A stretch of DNA of 64,000 nucleotides from Listeria booriae (GTDB lineage Bacteria > Bacillota > Bacilli > Lactobacillales > Listeriaceae). The DNA lies in contig NZ_JNFA01000024.1 in assembly GCF_000766865.1 (NCBI RefSeq), positions 186,001-250,000 on the forward strand, given 5' to 3'. The position numbers were made by a program, and so were the translations under genes. Below, one piece after another: positions 27,042-35,220 of this stretch; positions within the stretch are counted from its first letter, which is position 1; each line of letters opens with the position of its first letter. The notes under the pieces are model-generated. The model made no database searches and was not told the DNA's origin. It was given only the letters and a program-made list of their open reading frames with translations.

Positions 27042-27800
27042 ATGAAGAAATGGATAGCAGGTAGTTTCGTTATGGTGATGATGGCGTTTGTACTCGTTGG
27101 GTGTGGGACGCAGGAGCCAGAGACGGTACATATTTCAGTGGCTGCAAGTTTGAAAGATGTGATGGATGAGGTTGGTCCGGCATTTGAGAAAGAACATGAT
27201 AATATTAAGTTGGAATTTGATTTCGGTGGGTCTGGACAGCTTCGTGAGCGTGTGGAGAATGGTGCGCCAGTGGATGGTGTCGTGCTTGCGAGTCAGAGTG
27301 ATATGGATAAATTGTTAGACAAGAAATTGATTGCAAATAGTCAAAAAGTGGCTTCGAATACGTTGGTGGCGGTTATGCCAAAAGCAAGTACACCGGTGGG
27401 AGACATTAAAGAAGAACTTGCGAAGGCGCGCGTGATTGCGATTGGTGACCCAGCTTCTGTTCCTGCTGGGAAATATGCGGAAGAGTTTTTGACGAATGAG
27501 AAGTTGATGGATAGTGTGAAATCACGATTGGTGAAGGCGAGCGATGTGCGTCAAGTGTTGGCGTATGTGGAGGCTGGAAATGCGGATATCGGATTTGTGT
27601 ACGCGACGGATGCGATGATTTCGAAAAAGGTGCAGACGGCGTATAAAATCGATGATGCGACACATAGCCCAATCGGGTATTATGCTGGGGCTGTTAAAGA
27701 TTCTGATGTGAAAGATGAGGCTTCGGAATTTCTGGAATATATGAAGGGCAAGGAAGCGCAGAAAGTTTTGAAAAAATACGGATTTGGCGTGGGAAATTGA
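27042..27800 (+). CDS. modA: molybdate ABC transporter substrate-binding lipoprotein
   Basis: Captures molybdate (or tungstate) outside the membrane for ModBC. The 252-residue product has a lipoprotein signal with lipobox LVGC (Cys21), then 'VHISVAASLKDVMDEVGPAFEKE' and 'FDFGGSGQLRERVENGAPVDG', the ModA oxyanion-binding signature. 'VSRVLAYVEAGNADIGFVYATDA'-type motifs follow. I chose the ATG at 27042 behind AAGGAGGGGG; an upstream in-frame ATG has no such site. It is transcribed with the cofactor genes, apart from modBC. Confidence 0.94.
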   Translation: MKKWIAGSFVMVMMAFVLVGCGTQEPETVHISVAASLKDVMDEVGPAFEKEHDNIKLEFDFGGSGQLRERVENGAPVDGVVLASQSDMDKLLDKKLIANSQKVASNTLVAVMPKASTPVGDIKEELAKARVIAIGDPASVPAGKYAEEFLTNEKLMDSVKSRLVKASDVRQVLAYVEAGNADIGFVYATDAMISKKVQTAYKIDDATHSPIGYYAGAVKDSDVKDEASEFLEYMKGKEAQKVLKKYGFGVGN

Positions 27801-27887
27801 CGAGAAGTGAGCGCTTACACTGTTATTTTTGAGGTGCTTGATGTATAGTAGAACTAGCTGAAATTTGCGAAAAAGGAAGTGGCTGGA

Positions 27888-29108
27888 ATGTTGGATAGAC
27901 GGGTAGCGATTCGTGTGGAGGAAGCGCAGCGGAGGTTGCTGGATAAGACGGTGATGCTGGATGCGGAGCGGATCGGGATTGCGGATGCGAACGGTCGGAT
28001 TTTGGCGGAAACGGTGCATGCGACGATGGCGATGCCTTATTTCAGACGCTCAGGGTATGACGGTTTCGCGATTCGGGCGGAGGATGATGCGAATTATCCG
28101 CGGACATTTCGGGTTGTAGCGGACGTGCCGTGTGGTGCGACGTATAATCATGATTTGCAGGAGAACGAGACGGTGCGGATTATGACAGGAGCCAAGGTGC
28201 CGGAGAACGCTGGCAAGGTGATTATGTTGGAACAGTCACGCGTGACGGGTGAGGCGGACACGATTGAGCTGATAAATACGCACAAAAATACGAACATTAC
28301 GGAGCGTGGTGAGGAGTTTCAGGACGGTGCGCCGTTGTTGTCACCGCATCATCATTTGAATCCGGGTTCGATTAGTCTGCTGGCTGCTTTTGGGGTGCCC
28401 GATGTGGCGGTGTTCCGCAAGCCGCGTGTGGCGATTTTGTCGACGGGCTCTGAGCTTGTGCAACCGGGGATGCCACTTCCTGATGGCAAAATTTTTAATA
28501 GTAACCATTTGATGTTGGCGGCACTGGCGACGGATGCTGGTGCGCAGGTCATTGCGGTGGAGCAAATCGAGGATGACTTGGCGCTGACGAAGGAGCGGTT
28601 GCAAAGTCTCGCGCAACAGGCGGATTTGATTTTGACAACGGGGGGCGTGTCGGTTGGCGATTTTGACTTTATGGCCATTATCGCAAAAGAGGACGCGGAA
28701 CTGCTGTATAATAAAATTCAAATGCGGCCGGGTAGTGTGACGACGGCGATGGTTTATGAGGATACGCTTGTTGCTGCGCTGTCTGGGAATCCTGGTGCGT
28801 GCTTCACGGCATTCCACTTGCTGATCTCACCAGTCATTGCCAAAATGCAGGGCGACATAGAAACGCAGTTCGTATTCCAAAAAGCGAAATTAGGCGCGGA
28901 TTATTCGAAAAACAACGCTTATGATCGCTTTTTGCGTGGGCAATTGCTGTACGAGGATGGCGAGCTGACGGCGATACCAGTTGGTAGTGATATGTCCAGT
29001 GCGCTCGGGAATCTGCACTTGACGGAATGCCTCATTGAGATTCCGCACGGCAAGACGGGCAAATTAAAAGGAGAGGAAGTCTCGATATGGCGCTTATCTT
29101 CCAAATAA
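27888..29108 (+). CDS. moeA: molybdopterin molybdenumtransferase
   Basis: Inserts molybdate into adenylylated molybdopterin. The 406-residue protein has the MoeA core: 'SGYDGFAIRAED', 'RIMTGAKVPENA' and the MPT-binding domain 'STGSELVQPG..LPDGKIFNSN' with 'TTGGVSVGDFDF' and 'LSGNPGACFTAF'. The ATG at 27888 has AAGGAAG eight bases ahead; a GTG three codons earlier is less likely. It begins the dense run moeA-mobB-moaE-moaD-moaC-moaA, 87 bases after modA. Confidence 0.95.
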   Translation: MLDRRVAIRVEEAQRRLLDKTVMLDAERIGIADANGRILAETVHATMAMPYFRRSGYDGFAIRAEDDANYPRTFRVVADVPCGATYNHDLQENETVRIMTGAKVPENAGKVIMLEQSRVTGEADTIELINTHKNTNITERGEEFQDGAPLLSPHHHLNPGSISLLAAFGVPDVAVFRKPRVAILSTGSELVQPGMPLPDGKIFNSNHLMLAALATDAGAQVIAVEQIEDDLALTKERLQSLAQQADLILTTGGVSVGDFDFMAIIAKEDAELLYNKIQMRPGSVTTAMVYEDTLVAALSGNPGACFTAFHLLISPVIAKMQGDIETQFVFQKAKLGADYSKNNAYDRFLRGQLLYEDGELTAIPVGSDMSSALGNLHLTECLIEIPHGKTGKLKGEEVSIWRLSSK

Positions 29109-29572
29109 CCGGTTTTAAAAAGAGCGGGAAAACAACGATGACAAACTGCTTTGTCCACCAGCTAAAAGCGCAAGATTATACGGTTGCGGTTATAAAACAT
29201 GATGCCCATGCGTTTTCGATAGACCATCCTAATACGGATACTTTTTCGTTTCGAGAAAGCGGCGCTGACGTGGTTGCCATTTCTTCCTCGTCACAACATG
29301 CGATTATGGCGAACGAGGGAATCACGTTAAAGGACATGATTGCCAAATTGCCACGCACGGATGTTGTTTTGATTGAAGGATATAAAGAAGGTCCGTTTCC
29401 GAAATTGGTGATGGTGCGTGATGAAGAGGATATGAAAACGCTAGAAGGCCTTCCGAATGTGCATTCAATAGGGACGTTTCGCGACGGGTTACCGCATGCC
29501 ATTTTGAAATTAAGTACGCAAGAAGAGCAAGAGCGATTATGCCAAACTATAATAAAGGAATTTTTGCCATGA
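29087..29572 (+). CDS. mobB: molybdopterin-guanine dinucleotide biosynthesis adaptor MobB
   Basis: A GTP-binding P-loop protein thought to assist MobA. The 161-residue product has the Walker A 'GFKKSGKTT', then 'VIKHDAH' and 'DVVLIEGYKEGPFPKL', both family hallmarks. The ATG overlaps the end of moeA by 22 bases and has GGAGAGGAAG ahead. The stop overlaps the moaE start as ATGA. Confidence 0.93.
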   Translation: MALIFQITGFKKSGKTTMTNCFVHQLKAQDYTVAVIKHDAHAFSIDHPNTDTFSFRESGADVVAISSSSQHAIMANEGITLKDMIAKLPRTDVVLIEGYKEGPFPKLVMVRDEEDMKTLEGLPNVHSIGTFRDGLPHAILKLSTQEEQERLCQTIIKEFLP

Positions 29573-29991
29573 TAGATGTTAGATTACAACATGAGCCGAT
29601 TGATGTTGGCTCGACATACCAGCAACTTGTAAATGCGAGATTTGGTGCCGTTAACATGTTTGTCGGGACGATTCGAGAGTGGACGGGAGATATCCAAACC
29701 AAGACGATTCGCTACACGGCATACAAAGAAATGGCGCTAAAAGAACTCTCCAAACTAGCAAATGAAGTAGAAGAAAAATTTGATGCGGACGTTATCGTGA
29801 TTCACCGTTTAGGCGAGTTGCAGCTCACGGATATTGCCGTATTTATCGGCGTTGCCACACCGCACCGCGCAGCCTCTTATGAAGGTTCGCGTTTCATTAT
29901 CGAAGAACTAAAAAAACGTGTGCCGATTTGGAAAGAAGAAGTCGACACGGATCGCATTCGTTGGGGAGGTGAGCGAGATGACGCCCATTAA
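29569..29991 (+). CDS. moaE: molybdopterin synthase catalytic subunit
   Basis: The large subunit of MPT synthase, transferring sulfur from MoaD thiocarboxylate to precursor Z (cPMP). The 140-residue product has 'GAVNMFVGTIREWT', 'YKEMALKELSKLANEVEEKF', 'HRLGELQLTDIAVFIGVATPHRA' and 'KKRVPIWKEE', whose lysine lies in the active site. I chose the ATG at 29569 (overlapping mobB); the frame continues ten codons upstream without family character. Confidence 0.94.
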   Translation: MIDVRLQHEPIDVGSTYQQLVNARFGAVNMFVGTIREWTGDIQTKTIRYTAYKEMALKELSKLANEVEEKFDADVIVIHRLGELQLTDIAVFIGVATPHRAASYEGSRFIIEELKKRVPIWKEEVDTDRIRWGGERDDAH

Positions 29992-30220
29992 ATTTTTTGC
30001 GTTTCTCATTCAAAAAGCGGGCACTTCGGAAGTGAAACTCGACCTTTCTAATTGCAAGACTGTCGCAGATGTGAGACAGTTAGTAAGTAAGGAAATTCCT
30101 GCAATTGCGCAAGACATGGATAAATGCATGATCGCCGTGAATATGGAGTTTCAAACGGACAGCACAGCGCTTACAGACGTTTCAGAAATTGCGATAATCC
30201 CTCCAGTAAGCGGAGGATGA
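29978..30220 (+). CDS. moaD: molybdopterin synthase sulfur-carrier subunit
   Basis: A ubiquitin-fold sulfur carrier of 80 residues ending in the required Gly-Gly ('PPVSGG'), which is adenylylated by the MoeB-like enzyme encoded at 32306-33313 and then thiocarboxylated. GGAGGTG lies seven bases before the ATG at 29978. It overlaps moaE by 14 bases, matching their obligate 1:1 complex. Confidence 0.93.
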   Translation: MTPIKFFAFLIQKAGTSEVKLDLSNCKTVADVRQLVSKEIPAIAQDMDKCMIAVNMEFQTDSTALTDVSEIAIIPPVSGG

Positions 30221-30238
30221 GATGAAGGAGCCGATATT

Positions 30239-30718
30239 ATGACTGATGAATTATCCCATTTCAATGAAGAACAGCGAGCCCACATGGTAGATGTAACAAA
30301 AAAAAGCGAGACCCAGCGCCGCGCTATCGCCACAGCCACGTTACAGATGGAAGAAGCGACATTAAGACGCATCAAAGACGGTCTCATTGATAAAGGCGAT
30401 GTCCTAGCCGTTGCGCAAGTAGCAGGCATTATGGCCGCCAAAAAAACAAGTGAACTAATCCCGATGTGTCACCCGATTATGACAACGAAAGTCAACATTA
30501 TGTTCACCGACGACGGCAAAGATCATTTAACTATTTTAGCCGAAGTCGTAACCATTGGAAAAACCGGCGTCGAGATGGAAGCACTGACCGCAGTCACCGT
30601 CACCGCCTTAACCGTATACGATATGTGTAAAGCAATCGATAAAAAAATCGTCATCGAAAAAACCCATCTTGTTGAAAAAACAGGAGGCAAAAGCGGGAAG
30701 TTTCGCTTTGATAAATAA
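30239..30718 (+). CDS. moaC: cyclic pyranopterin monophosphate synthase
   Basis: Converts the MoaA product 3',8-cH2GTP to cPMP, the first stable Moco intermediate. The 159-residue protein has the MoaC signatures '[16 protein letters not shown]', '[18 protein letters not shown]' and '[24 protein letters not shown]', ending with '[10 protein letters not shown]'. AAGGAG lies ahead of the ATG. It sits directly before moaA, with which it acts in sequence. Confidence 0.95.
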   Translation: MTDELSHFNEEQRAHMVDVTKKSETQRRAIATATLQMEEATLRRIKDGLIDKGDVLAVAQVAGIMAAKKTSELIPMCHPIMTTKVNIMFTDDGKDHLTILAEVVTIGKTGVEMEALTAVTVTALTVYDMCKAIDKKIVIEKTHLVEKTGGKSGKFRFDK

Positions 30719-30736
30719 CGATAGGAGTTTGATATC

Positions 30737-31738
30737 ATGCCATTATTAACCGATCGTTTTGGACGCGTCCATGACTATATTCGTATTTCCGTCACCGATC
30801 GTTGCAATTTGCGTTGTGTCTACTGCATGCCTGAAGAGGGCATGACTTTCCTGCCGCATGAGAAAGTTCTCTCTAAAGATGAGATTATTGATTTCATGAA
30901 AATTATGGTTGGATACGGCATTAAGAAAGTACGGATTACGGGTGGAGAGCCACTTTTACGTACGGATATTGTGGATATTATTGCAGGTCTTAGCGCGATT
31001 CCAGAAATTGAAGATATCGCCGTAACAACTAACGCGATGTATCTTGTTAAAAAAGCGGAAGCCTTGAAAGAAGCTGGGTTAACGCGTGTTAATATCAGTT
31101 TGGATTCGTTACAAGAGGACCGTTTTAAAACGATAACGCGAGGCGGTCGGCTACAGAAAGTCTTGGATGGTATTGCCAAAGCAGAGGAAGTTGGTTTTTT
31201 CCCAATCAAGCTGAATGTAGTTTTGATCAAGGGGCAGAATGACGATGAAATTCTGGATTTCTTGGAATTTACGCGAGATAAAGATATTAATATTCGTTTT
31301 ATTGAATACATGCCGATTGGTCATGCCGGAGATAGCTGGAAAAAACAATATTTGTCGCTGCAAACGATTTTTGATGCTTGTGATGAAGCTGGATTTGCGT
31401 ATCAGCCCGTGGACTCGATTCGCGGTAACGGACCTTCTGAGAATTTTCGTTTGGAAGGGGCTAAAGGAACGTTTGGCTTGATTCACCCAGTCAGCTCTCA
31501 TTTTTGTGCGAGTTGTAATCGCTTGAGGTTGACGGCGGACGGCTATATTAAGGCGTGTCTGTATTGGGATGAGGAAATGAACATACGTCCACTGATTAAA
31601 GACCCTGAAAAACTGATGGAACTTGTGCAGCAATCCATTGATAATAAGCCAGAAAGTCATGAGATGGCGATTGCTTTGCAAGATGAAATGCAATCACATA
31701 AACCAACGACAAGACGCATGAGTCAAATCGGCGGATAA
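30737..31738 (+). CDS. moaA: GTP 3',8-cyclase (radical SAM)
   Basis: Starts Moco synthesis from GTP. The 333-residue protein has the radical SAM motif 'CNLRCVYC' near residue 25, '[10 protein letters not shown]', and the C-terminal second-cluster region '[22 protein letters not shown]'. It ends in Gly-Gly (SQIGG), the tail essential for catalysis in this family. TAGGAG precedes the ATG. It is the last gene of the rightward Moco operon, before a strong terminator. Confidence 0.96.
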   Translation: MPLLTDRFGRVHDYIRISVTDRCNLRCVYCMPEEGMTFLPHEKVLSKDEIIDFMKIMVGYGIKKVRITGGEPLLRTDIVDIIAGLSAIPEIEDIAVTTNAMYLVKKAEALKEAGLTRVNISLDSLQEDRFKTITRGGRLQKVLDGIAKAEEVGFFPIKLNVVLIKGQNDDEILDFLEFTRDKDINIRFIEYMPIGHAGDSWKKQYLSLQTIFDACDEAGFAYQPVDSIRGNGPSENFRLEGAKGTFGLIHPVSSHFCASCNRLRLTADGYIKACLYWDEEMNIRPLIKDPEKLMELVQQSIDNKPESHEMAIALQDEMQSHKPTTRRMSQIGG

Positions 31739-31760
31739 TAGAAGAAAAGCTAAATAAAAG

Positions 31761-31803
31761 AAGCGTTTAGAAACCCGATTTTAGAGTTTCTAAACGCTTT
31801 TTC
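31761..31803. terminator. bidirectional intrinsic terminator
   Basis: AAGCGTTTAGAAAC (31761-31774) pairs perfectly with GTTTCTAAACGCTT (31786-31799), with a T run. It ends moaA (+) and moaB (-). Confidence 0.9.
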
Positions 31804-31805
31804 GC

Positions 31806-32294
31806 TTACTTCCTACGTTCCGCCAAGAAATGAGGCAGCTCAGGAATAATCAATTTATTAATCGCCAAGTTACACGCATTCGTCGAGCCAGGAACGACAA
31901 ACAACAAGACATTGTCGTGCGTAAAACCTGCGAAGGCTCGCGATAACATCGCTCGCGTTCCAATTTCCTCGTAACTCAACATCCGAAATAGCTCGCCAAA
32001 GCCAGGAATCTCTTGTTCTACCTGATCCCAAAGCGCTTCAAAAGTGACGTCTCGAACGGCAATCCCGGTTCCACCATTCGAAATGACGCAATCAGATTGT
32101 GATTTTAATTTTGCGATGCCAGTATTGATTAGAAAATCATCGTCTTTTACGACAAGCCGTTCTGTGACAACATGTCCCGCCGCTTCTAATGCCGCAACGA
32201 GCAGTTGTCCACTTTTGTCAGTGTCCAAATTTCGCGTATCACTGATCGTCAAAATCCCGACACGCGCCTGAATAAATTCCTTTTGCTCCATCAT
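31806..32294 (-). CDS. moaB: molybdopterin adenylyltransferase-like protein MoaB
   Basis: A MogA/MoaB-family protein that adenylylates molybdopterin before molybdenum insertion by MoeA. The roughly 161-residue product has 'VGILTISDTR', 'SDCVISNGGTGIAVRDVT', 'GFGELFRMLSYEEIGTRAMLSRA' and 'LFVVPGSTNA'. Two adjacent ATGs are possible; the second (32291) has better spacing from GGAGG. Probably co-transcribed after the moeB homologue, whose stop is 11 bases upstream. Confidence 0.93.
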   Translation of the reverse strand: MMEQKEFIQARVGILTISDTRNLDTDKSGQLLVAALEAAGHVVTERLVVKDDDFLINTGIAKLKSQSDCVISNGGTGIAVRDVTFEALWDQVEQEIPGFGELFRMLSYEEIGTRAMLSRAFAGFTHDNVLLFVVPGSTNACNLAINKLIIPELPHFLAERRK

Positions 32295-32305
32295 TTTGCC
32301 TCCTT

Positions 32306-33313
32306 TTAAACCTCGTTAAAAAAATGCTGATATTGCTTCTTCGCTAAAACCAGATCATCTGTCCCGTGCACGAGTACGCGTCCGTTTTGGAAAACCGTAA
32401 AGTCAAAGCCGTCAAATGAAAATGTAAGCACGAAACGATTGGTGTTGCAGGTTATTTGTTGCTTCACGAGCACTTGTTGCAATGCGTCGAAATCAAGCGT
32501 CGCTCCAATCTGAAACTGCACCGTATCACGTCCGCAAAGCAAAACCGGTTGCCGCGAAAAAGCAGTATCCCCGTAATCATGATGCACACAAACCGCACAA
32601 TCTGGATTTCGCTTCACATGAAACGCCTGAAACGTCATGTCCCAATTATCCAACTGATAATAACGCGCCACAAGCTGTTCACGAATCAATAACTTCGTCA
32701 AAAGTGACACCTGAAGCCCAGCCAGCATCGGAATTAGCGCCCCATGAACCCCGATAATATCACAACTCGTCTCATTGAAAAGCGGCATTTTCTCCATCAA
32801 ACAATGCAAACAAGCCGTCTCACCCGGAATAATGGGCATCACATTCGCAAAAGTCCCCGCACACGACGCAAAAATCCATGGCACATCCTGCTCCAAACAC
32901 CACCGGTTCAAAAACCGCCGCGTCGCAAAATTATCCGTACAATCAAGCACCGCATCCACTTCACCTGCAAAAGGCAATAAGGACGTCGCGTTCGCATCAT
33001 CCACGAGAAAATCAATCCGAATATCCTGATTAATCGCGCGCAGAGCCTTCGCCGCAGCCCAAGCCTTCGCTTCTTTGTGCGCCGCATCTTGCTCCGTAAA
33101 CAACGTCTGCCGTTGTAGATTCGAAAGCTCCACAAAATCCCTATCCACTAAAATCAGCCGTCCAACCCCCATACGAGCCGCAATTTCAGCCGCATACGTT
33201 CCAATGGCACCGACACCAACAATCAGCACTGTACTTTTGTTCAAACGCTCCTGCCCAGCTACACCAATCTGCGCTACCCGCATTTGCCTATCATATCGCT
33301 CGATCTGAAACAC
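32306..33313 (-). CDS. moeB: MoeB/ThiF-family adenylyltransferase
   Basis: Activates the MoaD C-terminus with ATP. From the GTG at 33313 (GGAGGAG ten bases ahead) it has 335 residues. The nucleotide-binding loop is 'VLIVGVGAIGTYAAEIAARMGVGRL', the ATP-contact motif 'DRDFVELSNLQRQTLF', the catalytic Asp region 'DAVLDCTDNFATRR', and the zinc ligands Cys-x2-Cys are in 'CLHC' and 'CAVC'. The roughly 90-residue C-terminus is not a rhodanese. ThiF is the alternative, but the Moco setting favours MoeB. The frame extends upstream without family character. Confidence 0.88.
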   Translation of the reverse strand: MFQIERYDRQMRVAQIGVAGQERLNKSTVLIVGVGAIGTYAAEIAARMGVGRLILVDRDFVELSNLQRQTLFTEQDAAHKEAKAWAAAKALRAINQDIRIDFLVDDANATSLLPFAGEVDAVLDCTDNFATRRFLNRWCLEQDVPWIFASCAGTFANVMPIIPGETACLHCLMEKMPLFNETSCDIIGVHGALIPMLAGLQVSLLTKLLIREQLVARYYQLDNWDMTFQAFHVKRNPDCAVCVHHDYGDTAFSRQPVLLCGRDTVQFQIGATLDFDALQQVLVKQQITCNTNRFVLTFSFDGFDFTVFQNGRVLVHGTDDLVLAKKQYQHFFNEV

Positions 33314-33445
33314 CTTCTCTCTGCTCCTCCATTTTACCAGAAAAACAAGACCGATAGTACCGTAAAAACCCCGAAAAGTAATCAGTAGGCATGATTGATA
33401 AATTTTTGTATAATGGAGGCTTAACGAAAACATCAGGAGGTTACG

Positions 33446-33841
33446 ATGAATTTATTTTTTGCATATCGCTTATTTTGGTTAAACTATACGAATTTTAAAG
33501 GACGTTCCGTGAGATGGGAATTCTGGTATGTCCTGTTATGGCATATTGCGATTGAAAGCATTCTTGCGGGAATGACGAGAACGCGTGATATTTTTGATAT
33601 ATTAGGTTTTGACAGCCATGTAGGGATTATCGTTGTCGCAGTTTCGAGTGTCTTGCTAGCGCTGTATCAAATCGCCATTATTTTACCGTGCATCACACTG
33701 ATTGTCCGCCGTCTTCATGACATCAATGTTAGCGGTTGGATCGCACTCGTCGGCTTGATTCCAGTAGTGGGTCAGTTGATGATTTTACTGATGATGTGCG
33801 CGAAATCGAGTCCAGGATTGAATCAGTATGATGAAGAGTAG
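33446..33841 (+). CDS. DUF805 family membrane protein
   Basis: A 131-residue protein with about four transmembrane segments. The DUF805 hallmarks are 'NYTNFKGRSVRWEFWYVLLW' near the N-terminus, 'LIVRRLHDINVSGW' and the closing 'LMMCAKSSPGLNQY'. Function unknown; members occur widely as small bacterial membrane proteins. AGGAGG lies before the ATG. It stands alone between the Moco genes and the metallopeptidase gene. Confidence 0.88.
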   Translation: MNLFFAYRLFWLNYTNFKGRSVRWEFWYVLLWHIAIESILAGMTRTRDIFDILGFDSHVGIIVVAVSSVLLALYQIAIILPCITLIVRRLHDINVSGWIALVGLIPVVGQLMILLMMCAKSSPGLNQYDEE

Positions 33842-33948
33842 CGTAGGCATATCACTTTAATTTTTCCTCTCATTTTGTAGTTTTTAATTTAGTAAAGTAT
33901 CTATTTATGTTATAATTGACCTGATATTACTAGACTAGGAGGCTTCAT

Positions 33949-33990
33949 ATGGGAGTTTGTAAGGAGGGGATTTTTCATGTTCCAAGGTGA
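33949..33990 (+). CDS. 13-codon leader ORF overlapping the XRE/ImmA gene start
   Basis: ATG at 33949 with AGGAGG (33937-33942) at ideal spacing; it encodes a 13-residue peptide beginning MGVCKEG. It contains the ribosome binding site of the next gene (AAGGAGGGG) and ends 14 bases inside it. Possible translational coupling device. Confidence 0.4.
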   Translation: MGVCKEGIFHVPR

Positions 33991-35146
33991 GAACCTTCAA
34001 AAAATCAGAACCCTCTATGGTTTATCCAGAAAAGAACTAGGTGAACAATTACAATTATCCGAGCAAGCGATTTGGCAATTCGAAAACCAGATAACGAATC
34101 CTAAATTTGAAGTCATGGTGAAACTCAAGGAATTATTCGATGTAAAGACGCAATTTTTCCTTCAAGATTCTAAATCCGAAGCCGTTTTCCAAGAAGGATC
34201 GGTGGCTTATCGTCTAGCGGACATTCATTCTCGGAAGAAAACATATACGGAGGTTACGTACCTTCAATTTATTTATGAAGTGATTACGCAATTAGAAAGC
34301 TACGTAAATGTACCGATGGGGGAAATCCATGAGCTCCGAAATAAAACGTTACAACTATACTATCAAGAAGCGAGCCCAGAAAAGCGTATCCAAGCAATTG
34401 CCACATTAGCAAGAAAAGTTTTGGCAATAGCTCCAGATAATGGTGACTTACTTCTGAAACTGGAGAAGTCAGGGATTTATGTTGTAGAAAAGGACATAGG
34501 AGACAAGGCGGATGCTTACAGTGCATGGTCAGCGAACAATGTCGCGTTTATCGTACTAGGCATCAAGAAATCAGCAGTACGCCGCCAGTTCGATTTAGCG
34601 CACGAACTAGGACATTTACTAATGCACCACAACATTGACATCCTTTCTTTGGACAAAACAACATATAATCAGTTAGAAAGCGAGGCCAACCAGTTTGCCG
34701 CTAACTTTCTGCTTCCCGAAGAAATGATCTTGCCAGAATTTCAGAAGCTAAAAAAAGTATCCAATCCAGATGCGTACATCGAATTAAAGGCAAAATACAA
34801 TGTGTCCATTCAAGCTTTAGAAATGCGTGCTTACAAATTAGGCTTTCTAACCCCACAACAAAATAGCTATTTCTATAGACAAATTACGTATAAAGGCTAT
34901 AAAACAGAAGAACCACTTGATTCTGACATGCCTTTAAAGCGACCAGGTAAAATAAGAAGCCTGTTCCACGTCATCCTGTCCAATCAACTTACGACACTAC
35001 CAGATATGGAAGACGTATTAAAAATAAAAACAGCGCTCTTAGAAAAGCTATTTTCCATCGAGAGCACTTTCTTCGAGAGATATCAAGCCAACGAAACTTT
35101 TTCAAATTACGGCGAAATACTACGTCCAAAATTTAATGTTAAGTAA
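33977..35146 (+). CDS. XRE-family HTH / ImmA-IrrE-type metallopeptidase fusion
   Basis: A 389-residue cytoplasmic protein. Residues 1-62 form an XRE helix-turn-helix ('LGEQLQLSEQAIWQFENQITNPKF'). The IrrE/ImmA peptidase domain has the zinc site HELGH at residues 209-213 and a downstream Glu helix 'ESEANQFAANFLLP'. Such proteins cleave or sense repressors after stress or mobile-element cues; many are prophage- or ICE-linked. No phage genes are nearby, so it may be a standalone stress regulator. AAGGAGGGG precedes the ATG. Confidence 0.88.
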   Translation: MFQGENLQKIRTLYGLSRKELGEQLQLSEQAIWQFENQITNPKFEVMVKLKELFDVKTQFFLQDSKSEAVFQEGSVAYRLADIHSRKKTYTEVTYLQFIYEVITQLESYVNVPMGEIHELRNKTLQLYYQEASPEKRIQAIATLARKVLAIAPDNGDLLLKLEKSGIYVVEKDIGDKADAYSAWSANNVAFIVLGIKKSAVRRQFDLAHELGHLLMHHNIDILSLDKTTYNQLESEANQFAANFLLPEEMILPEFQKLKKVSNPDAYIELKAKYNVSIQALEMRAYKLGFLTPQQNSYFYRQITYKGYKTEEPLDSDMPLKRPGKIRSLFHVILSNQLTTLPDMEDVLKIKTALLEKLFSIESTFFERYQANETFSNYGEILRPKFNVK

Positions 35147-35188
35147 AAAAATTCCCACATTAGCAAGAAGCTAACAGGGGAATTTTTT
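35145..35188. terminator. intrinsic terminator, probably bidirectional
   Basis: AAAAATTCCC with GGGGAATTTTT (arms about 35145-35155 and 35177-35188), plus an inner TTAGC/GCTAA stem. It follows the ImmA-type gene and faces the end of the GH65 operon. Confidence 0.8.
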
Positions 35189-35220
35189 GTTGTAGATAAC
35201 TATTCTTAGCAAGACTTCTG

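Noticed and set aside
27805-27819. cre site between modA and moeA
   Set aside because: AGCGCTTACA matches one half well, but the left half is wrong, and catabolite control of moeA has no supporting context.
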